The position numbers were made by a program, and so were the translations under genes. From Ceraceosorus guamensis (taxonomy: Eukaryota; Basidiomycota; Exobasidiomycetes; Ceraceosorales; Ceraceosoraceae), in assembly GCF_003144195.1 (NCBI RefSeq), contig NW_020290005.1, positions 310,001 through 374,000 on the forward strand: DNA of 64,000 bases, read 5' to 3'. The notes under the pieces are model-generated. The model was not told where the DNA came from. It did no database searches and worked only from the letters and a program-made list of their open reading frames with translations. Shown piece after piece: positions 1 to 10,923 of the stretch (positions are counted from its first letter, which is position 1; each line of letters starts with the position of its first letter).

Positions 1-1473
1 CAGCCCAGCTCAAAGCAGCAGCTTAATGATGACAAGCCTGCAGACGCGCAGCTTCATGCCAGACGGTCAATCGCATCGATCAATCTCGTTCACGCGGAGA
101 CGGAGCCCGATCCCGAAAGACCTGCTCCGAATGCCGGCAATTCGCGCATCGTGCACTCACCAGAGGCGGAAGTAGGAGAGCCAGATGAGACGGCAGGCGA
201 AGGCGATGCGGCTGGCAACGCGGAAACTGTCGAAGCGAGCAGCACCACCGAGGCCGCCCGAAATATTCCGACCAATCAGAAGCGCAAGAACGACACCTTG
301 TCGATCTCGACCTCCTACGGAATCACACCGCCCGCCACTCGAACAGACGGTCAACGAGCGAAAGTTGCTCGCACGCCCACACGAGTCAGAGGCAGGTACG
401 ATAGCGCGGCTAGCGTGGCCAGTACCATCGCTGGCGGAGCTAGTCTGTACCACACGCCTAGAGGCAGCACGATGTATTCGTTCAATTCGAGCTCCAGCGA
501 GGAAAGTCGGCAGCGTGCTGAAGCAGTCGCGCGCACACCTCGTCCTGAACCCGAAGACCAAACCAATGACAGCGGAGATGGGGAGAAGACTCCTCGCGGT
601 GAAGCTGAAGCAGCGCAAGGCAGCGATCCAAGTGCGTTCGACGTGACCGCTTTGGAGAGAGCATTGCATCAGGCGCACAATGAGCCAGGGCAAGGAGATG
701 AGGCGCAGCCCTCCGTGAGCGAAGATGAAAACGGCTCTGCCTACTCACAGCAGATCAGACCGGGCCAGCTGGAAGGCGAGCCGATTCCCTTCCCAAGCAC
801 ACCATCTGCGGACCGAATAGCTGACGTTAGGCGTGCTGCCAGGTCTCGCAAGGGATCCAGCAACGCGGCACGGACCTCTGCGGCCCGAAGCAAGAGCAGA
901 ATGGGCGGCGACAAATCAAATTTGCAGCCTCCAGCCTTGGAGTTGCCTGCTCGACCCACAACGCTGTACGAGGCACCGCCCGTTTCGGTAGGCTCTGGCT
1001 TTTTGCATCGTGCCGCGGCCGAATCGAGTGGCGCGTCAAACGCACAGGATGCCGGCGCGCATGGAGGTCTTTCTCTGGATGAAGAAAGCGTGAGGAGCGA
1101 ATCTGACTATGATGCTGCTTGCGAGGATGACGAGGAACCCATGGCGCCCACGCAAGGCTTTGTCCTGCACCTCACATCAGCAAAGACGGGGCAAGGCGTG
1201 TCTGGCGTGTTTGAAGAGCTCATCGAGCGAGTGTCTCAGAGGTGGGAGGTGGAGGAGTGGGAAGAGAGACAGGCACAACACTTGAACGGAGGGTTCGGAG
1301 TGGATGTGGATGGCAAGACGAAGGAGAGGAACGTCAAGGGAAAGGGATGGTGGAGGTTCGGCAGAGGACAGCAAAACGTAGAGTTGACGTGGGAGCAGAG
1401 GGAGGAGATTCAGGTTCGCAGAGGCATTCGGATAGCTGCTGGCAAGGAACCGCGAAATTGCTGCGGTACTTGA
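1..1473 (+). CDS. Rab-family small GTPase, C-terminal part (5' end outside window)
   Basis: The reading frame is open from base 1, so the gene begins upstream. About 390 residues are a low-complexity Ser/Ala/Glu/Arg-rich stretch with no domain. The last ~100 residues then show the end of a Ras-like fold: a beta-strand running into the G5 motif TSAKTG (codons near 1174-1191), followed by the final helix (VFEELIERVSQRWEVEE). The protein ends in a CCGT tetrapeptide, which fits the CCXX geranylgeranylation signal of Rab proteins. G1-G4 must lie upstream of the window. If so, the disordered block is inserted between G4 and G5, which is rare. Rab GTPases act on vesicle membranes in trafficking. The family call rests on G5, the last helix and the prenylation motif; the subfamily cannot be told. 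Confidence 0.72.
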   Translation, partial: QPSSKQQLNDDKPADAQLHARRSIASINLVHAETEPDPERPAPNAGNSRIVHSPEAEVGEPDETAGEGDAAGNAETVEASSTTEAARNIPTNQKRKNDTLSISTSYGITPPATRTDGQRAKVARTPTRVRGRYDSAASVASTIAGGASLYHTPRGSTMYSFNSSSSEESRQRAEAVARTPRPEPEDQTNDSGDGEKTPRGEAEAAQGSDPSAFDVTALERALHQAHNEPGQGDEAQPSVSEDENGSAYSQQIRPGQLEGEPIPFPSTPSADRIADVRRAARSRKGSSNAARTSAARSKSRMGGDKSNLQPPALELPARPTTLYEAPPVSVGSGFLHRAAAESSGASNAQDAGAHGGLSLDEESVRSESDYDAACEDDEEPMAPTQGFVLHLTSAKTGQGVSGVFEELIERVSQRWEVEEWEERQAQHLNGGFGVDVDGKTKERNVKGKGWWRFGRGQQNVELTWEQREEIQVRRGIRIAAGKEPRNCCGT

Positions 1474-2163
1474 GTCGAAGGTTGTCAGAATGCTGCGTAT
1501 CTGAAGGTGACACGAGTGGCGGTCTCGCCGTCGCCGCACGATGCGATCTTGCTTGCCAATTGTGCATCGTCTAAACGAAGCTGTTCGCCGAAGCTATGCA
1601 AGAACGTTACATTGTTGCTTGTGATACCACAACATCTTGAGTCAATGCGACCAACGCTCTCAAAGACTGCCGTGTCACGAGCCAGCGAAGTGCGAGCGCG
1701 ATCGTTGAGTAGCCTGATTACATGCGCAGCACCGGCTGGAAGGTGCCTTTCGTGGATATATTTTTGGCCTTGGGCCTCGATCGCAGGCGCACAGTCACTC
1801 GAGCTTGTTGGCCTTGGCGCGTCCAGGCCGATCGATGATTGCTGCCCCCGCATTCGTGATTCGTGATTTAGATTCTGATTTGGTGCACCGTGCACGCAAT
1901 CGCGTGAATCGCGTGAATCTTCTGCGCAGTGCGCCAATTAAGCGCTCATGCGGCCTCGTGCGCCTCCACTTTCACTCACATTATAGAGACGTTGGTCAGC
2001 TGATTCATATTCACCATTCACCATTGTGATTCGTGATTGAGATGAGAGCAGCGTTCAGTCCAACCATAAGAATCGGCACACTTCACCCTCCCACTTTCAC
2101 CCATCTCCAGTATTTGACGCTCGACTTACTGAGCTTGCGGATCCCTAATTCCTAATACATACC
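1474..2163. other. Intergenic region with three copies of the ATTCGTGATT decamer
   Basis: This gap lies between the Rab gene's stop and the DUF427 gene's start. I see no convincing coding sequence. It contains the exact decamer ATTCGTGATT at 1852-1861, 1859-1868 (overlapping) and 2029-2038, plus weaker variants such as GATTCTGATT. It probably holds the 3' flank of the first gene and the promoter of the second. Confidence 0.6.
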
Positions 2164-3130
2164 ATGCCTCCTCGCCCTACGGAAAACGTGTGGAAGTATC
2201 CACGCCCACCAGCCCTTCAGAGGACTTCGGCCAGACTCAGAGTCATTTGGCGCCCTGCCACTGGCCCCTCTGCTGCAACGACGGGAGGAGGAGGAGGAGG
2301 AGGAGGAGGGGAAGAGGTCGTTTTGGCCGATACGACGCAGGGCTGGCGAGTGCTAGAGACGAGTCACCCTCCTACCGTGAGTGCATGGGCAGCTTTCAGA
2401 CAATTGGTGTTGTGATGGTGTGTCGGTATTTGGAGCAGCGCCCCTTGACCCGAATCAGCGCTGAATTTTGTCGATCCCGATCCCCAAACGAGCGAACAGT
2501 ACTACTTTCCCCCCTCTTCTGTGCGTCGAGACCTCCTGCAAGACTCGAGCGCTCGCAGGACAATGTGCGAGTGGAAGGGACAAGCAAAGTATCACGATGT
2601 CTTTTCTTCCAAAGCGAGGATCTGGTCGTACCCTAGCGCGACCGGCAAGACCGGACCAACATCCGATTCGCAGGGATTCGAGGACATCAAGGGCCACTAC
2701 TGCTTCTACGCCTCTTCCAATACCGATCCCAAAACTCAGGGAGCTTGGGTCTGCGTGAGTGCTTGCTGATGCGCTCAGAAGGAATCTTGAGAAAAGCTTG
2801 GTAGCACGTCTGTGCCGCACATGCTGACTGACAGGGTACGTGGCGCGGTCCTTGCTCGCACCTCTGCGTTCCACACATCCGCAATCAGATGGTGGATGAT
2901 GACGTAGTGCAGGCACAAGAGGGAGACTTTTGTGAGCAGAGCGCCGGTACAATTTGCACGACAGCAGCATTCCTGACGTCGCGATTCGCCGCTCAAACGA
3001 CTGCCATCCGTTCATCGCTCGCTCCCTCGCTCTGGCTGACTGCCGCCGCACAGATGGCTCGTGGATCACGCCCGAGATAACGGGCGGGGAAAGAGGCTTC
3101 AAAGGCGCTGCTGGTACTTGGGGTTGGTAA
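2164..3130 (+). CDS. DUF427 (PF04248-type) domain protein
   Basis: Four exons join in frame: 2164..2376, 2500..2754, 2889..2931 and 3054..3130, giving 195 residues. The spliced protein shows the DUF427 pattern in order: RVLETSHPPT, then YYFPPSSVRRDLL, CEWKGQAKYHDV, the IKGHYCFYAS strand, VVQAQEGDFY and GSWITPEITG near the end. The codon for Tyr in GDFYG is itself split by the third intron, which supports the model. A GGA repeat in exon 1 encodes a short poly-Gly run. DUF427 proteins are small single-domain proteins of bacteria and fungi with no settled biochemical role. The start is the first ATG in frame, placed just before the conserved region. Introns are 123, 134 and 122 bp with GTGAG donors. 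Confidence 0.86.
2284..2309 (+). repeat. GGA trinucleotide repeat (poly-Gly in DUF427 gene)
   Basis: This is an uninterrupted GGA microsatellite inside exon 1. It encodes a run of about nine glycines between the N-terminal strand and the conserved domain core. Confidence 0.9.
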
Positions 3131-3345
3131 TATCACTCCAATCGCGACCGGTACATGACGCTGCCTTGGCAAAAACAGTGACAAAAAGGCAGGCCACGCA
3201 CACGATAGCTTCCCCAATGCTTGCACTCTCAGCTTCCATGCACAAACAGGCGATCTGTATGCATACGACCAAAGTGGGGCGGGAAAGATGAGATCCTCTC
3301 CAACGCGCGATGCGCTGAGCAAACCAGAGACATGGAGTTGTAGTA

Positions 3346-5880
3346 TCAATCGAAAACAATCTTTCTGCAAGGAGATGGGACGTGATTCAGGTCAGCCAGT
3401 ATTCTTGAATAGTGCACACAGAAACGTCGCTACTCACTTTGCCTTGCCAGGTACGAGCTCGCTATAGTGAGAGCCATAAGCCGAGTGTTCCTTGCGCTTG
3501 ATGGCTGCGGAAGTCCACGCAGGCAGGGGTCAGATGATCGGACCAAACCCAAAGCGAGACATTCATCAGCGGAGGCTACACTTACTGGTTGGGAACTGCT
3601 TCATCTCCTCGGGCACTGGCTGATTCGAGTCCTTGAGGATTCTAATCAGCTCGCCGGCGTGAGACTTGTCCTCTTGTGTGAAGAAGCTGCGGCGGACAAG
3701 GCGGAAAGGTTTCAGCGCTTCGGGCACGTGCGACTTGGTAATCTTCCCTCTTTTCACTTTGTCACTCACGTTATCGACTTTCCAGTCTTGCCACCGCGAC
3801 CCGTACGCCCAATTCGATGGACGTAGTCCTCGATAGCTGGGTTGTAACAAGAAGTTCAGCCATCAAGTTCTCTGACGCTCTAGCCGTCGACAAGATGTTG
3901 ACACTCACTCAGCGGGAACGTGTAATTGACCACGTATTCGACCGAGGGCACATCGATACCACGGGCTGCCACGTCTGCAAGACGATATCGGTAGCAAGTC
4001 GTTCAGAGCGCAGTGCATCAATGCTGCACAGTGCAGCCCCGATCATCACCTACCTGTCGCAACCAGAAGAGGAGTTTCGCCTTTCTTGAACGCTTCCAAA
4101 CTGGCCATTCTTTGGTGCTGATTCAAGTCGCCATGAATACCAGCGACGCTGTATCCATTTCTACGCAAGGTGTCTTCCACTCGTTGGGCTTCCTGCATGG
4201 GTCAATCATACAGCAGTGAGCACAGCGACGCCCCGACGAGCGCCGTGCATCGGCCTGATTGCGGGAGCTGCCTGCTCACCTTCTTGTACAGCGCAAAGAT
4301 GAGGACTTTGTCATTCGGAGCTTTACCCCGCGGTCCAGCTCCAATCTTCTTCAAGAATGCATCTAACCGCCTCTCCTTCGCTCTTCCGTCGGCCAGCACC
4401 TCGACGGACTGCTCTACTCTGTGATTTGCGCTGAGCTCGTCGCTTCCGACAGTGACGCGAACAGGGTCGTTCATGAAGCTCTCCGCCAATCCTCGGACTG
4501 CTGGAGGCCACGTAGCCGAGAACATGCTCGTCGACCTGCCTTCCTCCCTCGACCTGCACATGCCCATGATCGCTCGAATGTCGGGCTCAAAACCAACGTC
4601 CAACATTCGATCTGCCTCGTCAAGAACAACATTGTCCACAGCTGATAGGTCCAGATTGCCCTCTCTGGCGAGATCGAGCACCCTTCCGGGTGTTCCTACC
4701 ACCACCCGGATGGGCGGGGAGCCCGAGAGAAGCTTAATTTGTTCTTGCTTATTCACTCCACCATACAAGCATACGCTACCCAAGCCCACTGCCCGAGCTA
4801 GCTTTGCCATATGCTCATGCGTCTGAATAGCCAGCTCTCGGGTAGGAGCCACGACGAGTACGGAGACGTTGGCAACTGCGCTTCCTTTTTTGGCCTTCTT
4901 GTCCTTCTTGCTAGCTGAGTCCGCGGGAGCGATTCCCTTGACAACCAGCTTGTGCAGTGCTGGCAGACCAAAGGCAAACGTTTTGCCCGATCTGGAGAGT
5001 GATGCGATCTATCAGCATGCCTCGCTTGGGATGGGCTTCATGCAAACGGCAACGTTGTCACTCACCCTGTCTCTGCGATTCCGACTACGTCCTTTCCAGC
5101 AAGCAACACACTCCAGCAACACGCCTGGATAGGCGTAGGCTTTGCGAATCCATTTCTATCCAGCTCTGTCTTCAACCTGGCGTCCACCTTGCCCGTCAGC
5201 TCGTCAAAGCTGAGCATCGGCAGAGGAGGCAAGCCCTCATGAGAATCGCCCACTTGCTCGAGCGTGATATTATTTGCCTCCATGTACGCTCGTGCCGCCG
5301 CAGAGTCTGCCTTGGAGCCATTCGAGACTGCGGTGGACGGGCCTTGCGGCTTCTTTGCAGCAAACGCTGCGCTGATGGCATCGTCGTGTGTCGCTGAGCC
5401 GGTGCTTGCAGCTGTTGTAGAAGCGCCGCTCGTCTGGTCCAGGGCAGATGCAACTGAGTCAACACTAGCGGCAGCAGCTTTTGCAGCTTGCTTTGCTTCT
5501 TTTCGCCTCCTCTTTGCCGCCTTGGCATCTTCTGCTGAATCCGCCTCATCCGCAATCCTAGCTGTCCGCTTGCCGTTGGTGTTTGCTTCTGACATCGCAG
5601 CTGATGTCTGTTCAGCTTCGGCAGCGCGCGCCCTCTTCGCCGCCTTCCTTTCCTTCTTCAGTCGCTTCTTCTCAGCTGCAGCAGCCGCTTCATCCAAGTC
5701 CGATGCGACGCCATTTGCAGATGCTGGAGTAGGAGAGGCGATGGATTCAGCTGGATGTGCCGCTGCAGCGGCACTAGTCTCAGCCTCGGACCCTTGTTGC
5801 GAAGCTCGCTTTTCGCGCTTGTGAGCAGATTTGAGGGCCTTCTCGGCCTTGCGCTCGGCCTTGGCTGACGAGGTGGCCAT
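3346..5880 (-). CDS. DBP3: ATP-dependent DEAD-box RNA helicase, Dbp3 type
   Basis: Eight exons (5066..5880, 4280..4991, 4054..4192, 3909..3974, 3770..3836, 3586..3686, 3438..3504, 3346..3364) give 661 residues. The first ~220 residues are Lys/Ala-rich and basic, as in Dbp3. Next come the helicase motifs in order: Q (TPIQ), I (AETGSGKT, interrupted by intron 1), Ia (PTRELA), Ib (GTPGRVLDL), II (DEAD), III (SATWPP), IV ([14 protein letters not shown]), V ([12 protein letters not shown]) and VI ([10 protein letters not shown]). The tail [13 protein letters not shown] followed by KKIVFD matches the Dbp3 C-terminus. The last exon is only 19 nt and replaces an in-frame TGA that overlaps its donor. 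Dbp3 works in the nucleolus on early pre-rRNA processing for the 60S subunit. Start: first [14 protein letters not shown]. Introns are 72-87 bp. Confidence 0.95.
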
Positions 5881-6568
5881 GATCGATTGTGGGGCGCTGA
5901 GATGTTGATGGTCTGTTGCAATCTTGTCGTTCTTCCGTGATGGAAAGGTACGATTCAAGGACGGCACAAGAATTGCGGCGGAATCACGAATGCTGCCGGT
6001 GGCTCAGGAGAGGCGAACGGCGCGTTGCGCATGCTTGTTGGATTCGAGCTGCACTTCGCGGTCTGCGAGACTTCACGATTTCACGACTTTTTTTACGCTC
6101 GCACGCGCTCGCACGCGCTTCTCGTACGAGACAAGTTTCCCAGCCAACAGCTAGGTCGTCTGGAAGCAGAGTCTTCCGCCAGGACTGTCCAGGATCGTTG
6201 CAGTCATCTTCATACAATCACGTTTTTCGGGGATGTGGTTGGCAACAAGTCGGGAAATTGGGTGCAGTGCCCGAGTACTTCCTTCGCGAGCGGAGCAACC
6301 TCGCACAGCCAGGCTCTCAGGGACAGCTTAGAAGTGAAGCTAGTAGTATCACGAGATCAAAACATGGAGCCTGCTTTCAATTCCATTGTGGTTCATGCGA
6401 GAACGAAAGGCTGGGTGCCAAGCATCATTCCATCGATTGAATCGCGGACTGTCGGCACAGCTGCAGTGAACCTCTTTGAAACGTGACACTTTGGCGACCC
6501 AGCGCTGGACGCAACTTCTTGATCAAGACTGCGCCATGTTAATGAGAGCTTGCATAGGTGAGAAGCAC
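5881..6568. other. Intergenic region, DBP3 promoter and calmodulin 3' flank
   Basis: Both neighbours are on the minus strand. Open frames here (such as one near 5916-6440 on the plus strand) have no family signature and no plausible splicing. A stretch near 6073-6125 mixes CACGATTTCACGAC-like words with a short GCTCGCACGC duplication. Confidence 0.5.
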
Positions 6569-7974
<1,406 letters not shown>

Positions 7975-9085
7975 ATTTGCGAGGGTTTGTGGTGAATGTT
8001 TCTTCGGCAAGACTTGGGCTTGATTTGGATCTGGAAAGTCGTGTGGAGACCGCAGTGGATAAGAGCATGAGGAATTGTGATGACCAAAGTCTGATGAGTG
8101 TAAAGTCATGTTGTTGCTGCTGCGTACAGCACACAAACCGTGCCGGGGCGCACACGCGCGGAAATGCTGAATCTGCGATCAGAGCTCGAAGCGAAGCGCG
8201 GGCAGCCGTGGGCTGAGATGCCATGTGCGGCCGTGCGCGTGCGCGTGTGGCGCGCGTTGCTGGTGATGCGCTGCGCCGCCCTACTTGTTGCGATGCGATC
8301 GAGCAAAGCGCGCATGCAATCAAATGCAGCACGCTGGCTGCACGGTTCGAAGGCAGGCAGGCGGCTATAGCTGAGAGCGCGGGCGATCGTGCGCAGCAGC
8401 AGCGGCAGCGGCAGCGCCATAGAATTAAGCAGCAGCAGCCAGCTATGAGTATAGCTAGCCCCCAGTGCGCAGAAGCATACATGTGCTGTGCATACATTCA
8501 CGATTATTCGCATTCAAATTCGCATTCGCACTCGAGGACGCCGTAACGCTATTATTGTTACATGGCAGAATGCACGCTGCGCACAGCCTTCGTACAGAGA
8601 GGCTCCATGAACAGCGGCGGGCTCTATAGCTCTATACAGTTGAATCACTGCAAATCAGGATGCCGGTCGCGCGGTGATCAGGCTGCCTCGCTCCGTGAGC
8701 GGCGTTTCAGCAGCCAGCAGGCGGCGCTGTGTACCGCGATACTATGGACTGTAGTCGTGAGCAGTGTCGTCATCATCAGGCACCTGAACGGCGGGCGAAT
8801 TTGCCGCCGGCACAGCCTCACCACGCCGTCGCGGTTCTTGCATGGGCCCCAGGCACGCACAGCTCCGAACGTTTGCCCCAATCAAGTTACGACAATTATT
8901 CGTGATTGCGAGTGCGAGTGCGAGGCGTGAGTCTGCCGTTCTGGTCGTGAAGAACGTGGGCTCATTCACCATCTCCTGCTGAACAATCGGCAGCGTAGCG
9001 AAGCCCAAGGCGGACAACTAGGAAAATCAGAGACCAGACCAACGAAAAAGTGCTCGTGTTTGCCATCCAAGGATCGTCGCCCGCC
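7975..9085. other. Intergenic region between divergent calmodulin and IMPase genes
   Basis: This 1.1-kb gap should hold both promoters. I see no supportable gene. It has GCGTGCGCGTGTGGCGCGCG-like alternating purine/pyrimidine sequence near 8231-8260, a CAG/CGG-rich run near 8394-8417, one ATTCGTGATT decamer (8898-8907), and immediately after it a GCGAGT hexamer repeated about three times. Confidence 0.5.
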
Positions 9086-10703
9086 ATGGCTGCACGTAGC
9101 AATGCAGACTTCGATGGGCAAGAGGTGCTCGCATTCGCCATCGAATTGGCCAAGAAGGCCGGAAATGCGATTCTGCAAGGTTCTCAGAACCGCAAGGCCA
9201 AGGCCGAGGCAGGTGAGATGTTGCACAACATAGCCATCACCTCTACTCTGGGTTGCTGACGTTAGCCCCTCTGGCACTTTGCCAGACTGGGAATCTCTGA
9301 CAAAGAAGAATACGGCTGATTTGGTGACGGAGACGGACCAGGCGGTGGAGAAATTGGTCAAGGAGACGATTGCAGCCAAGTATCCCACACACAAGTGAGA
9401 CGAACCCCACACTCTCTGCAGCGTATTTGGCAGATCGAAAGCTGAACGTCACACCGCTACCACGCTGGACGTGGACAGATTCATTGGCGAGGAGTCTTGG
9501 GCTGCGGGCGAGGAGGCAAAGCTGGACGATGCACCTACCTGGGTGAGAGGGAATTACGTACAGCATGCACTTCCAAGTCAGCTCACTCATTTGTATTGCT
9601 GTGCTTCTCGCAGATCGTCGACCCCATCGATGGGACGACGAACTTTGTGACTGGCTTTCCCTTTTGTGCCATCTCCATCGGAGTGGCCTACAAGCAGCGT
9701 CCCGTCATTGGTGTAGTGTGAGCTGCCCGGTGCGCAGGGCGACACCGCACTCATCACAGCTCATCCTATTTGAGCCGACCTCCTACTTCAGGTACAACCC
9801 TTTTTTGCGACGACTGTACAGCGCATGGAAGGGCAACGGTGCCTACTTGGAATACCTCGATGAGAAGGGCGCCCAAATAGGACAGCCCTCCAAGCTGCCT
9901 CTCAATCCCATCTTTCCTTTGTCTTCGCTGCGCCATGCCGTCGTGGCAGTCGAGTGGGGTAAGGTTCTTGTGCACTGCTTTCTAACTTTTCCCGCGCGCA
10001 ACTCGCCTGACCTTTCGCGCATTCACGCAGGCTCGGACAGAACGAAAGAGACGATTGAGAAGAAGACGCTCAGCTTTGCAAGGCTCTGCGGTAATCCGGA
10101 GGAAGGCGTGCAGGGTGGCCAATTTGTGAGGGGCGTCAGGAGTATTGGAAGCGCTGCGCTGAGCTGTTGTGCTGTTGCCGAGGGTGCTTTGGATCTTTGG
10201 CAAGTGAGTGCAGGACGGTCCTTAGCCATGGAGGCGTGAGCGCTGAGCACTTCCTTCATCGTGAATGAATCAGGAAGTCGGATGTTGGGCTTGGGGTAAG
10301 TTGATTTTACTGGCCCCGCCGCCAAAAAGCCGCGATCCTGATTTGAACCGCTGTCACCTTGTCGCCTCACGCAGACGTATGCGCGGGCGCCGTCATTGTG
10401 CAAGAGGCAGGCGGAGCAGTCGTAGGCTCCAAACAAGCTTTCCTTTCGGGTGCTTCCAAATTCAATGATGTGACGCCTGGTGAGCATTTCCACCTAGCTC
10501 AATGCACAGAACGTTGCTTGAACGCTTTGCTGAGGAACGTTGGCTGCTGCTCGCACGGGCGGCACTTTCCAGAGGTTCTGCAGGGACGAAAGTACGTCGT
10601 GATCAGAGCCATTGCGGATTCGGAGGGCGAAAAGGGAATCGATGCCCAAAAACGAATCATCAAAGACTTTTACGGAGCGTTGGAGGACTGGGAAGCCAAG
10701 TAG
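9086..10703 (+). CDS. Inositol-1-monophosphatase
   Basis: Nine exons (9086..9212, 9286..9394, 9479..9542, 9614..9717, 9792..9958, 10031..10203, 10274..10295, 10375..10479, 10573..10703) give 333 residues. The metal-binding signature of the lithium-sensitive phosphatase family is complete: FIGEES (Glu near residue 83), then [14 protein letters not shown] (Asp near 103 and 106), and [17 protein letters not shown] near residue 256. The WAW/DVC junction is split by an intron, and the exon before it is only 22 nt. The enzyme dephosphorylates inositol monophosphate to free inositol for phosphoinositide synthesis. Activity on other sugar phosphates cannot be excluded. All intron phases agree. The start is the first ATG and gives a typical short N-terminus. 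Confidence 0.94.
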
Positions 10704-10923
10704 AGCGTCACATGTGCAATTGAGACGCGGTGTACACGTTTTCAATTTCGATGCTTCAAGGCTATACTTAGTTTTTGAAGAGATTATTTTCTTGCCAAGC
10801 TTGGGCCAGAGCATCGATAAGGGAACGCCACGTAATCGAGGAATTCATAGACGCTGAGATCTGTTCCCATGACGTTATTTTGATTCGTGACCGGTATGCA
10901 GCAGTCATAGCCTTTCAGCTCGT

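Noticed and set aside
5916-6486. Plus-strand frames of 174 and 153 codons upstream of DBP3
   Set aside because: They overlap each other in different frames, show no domain, and lie where the DBP3 promoter should be.
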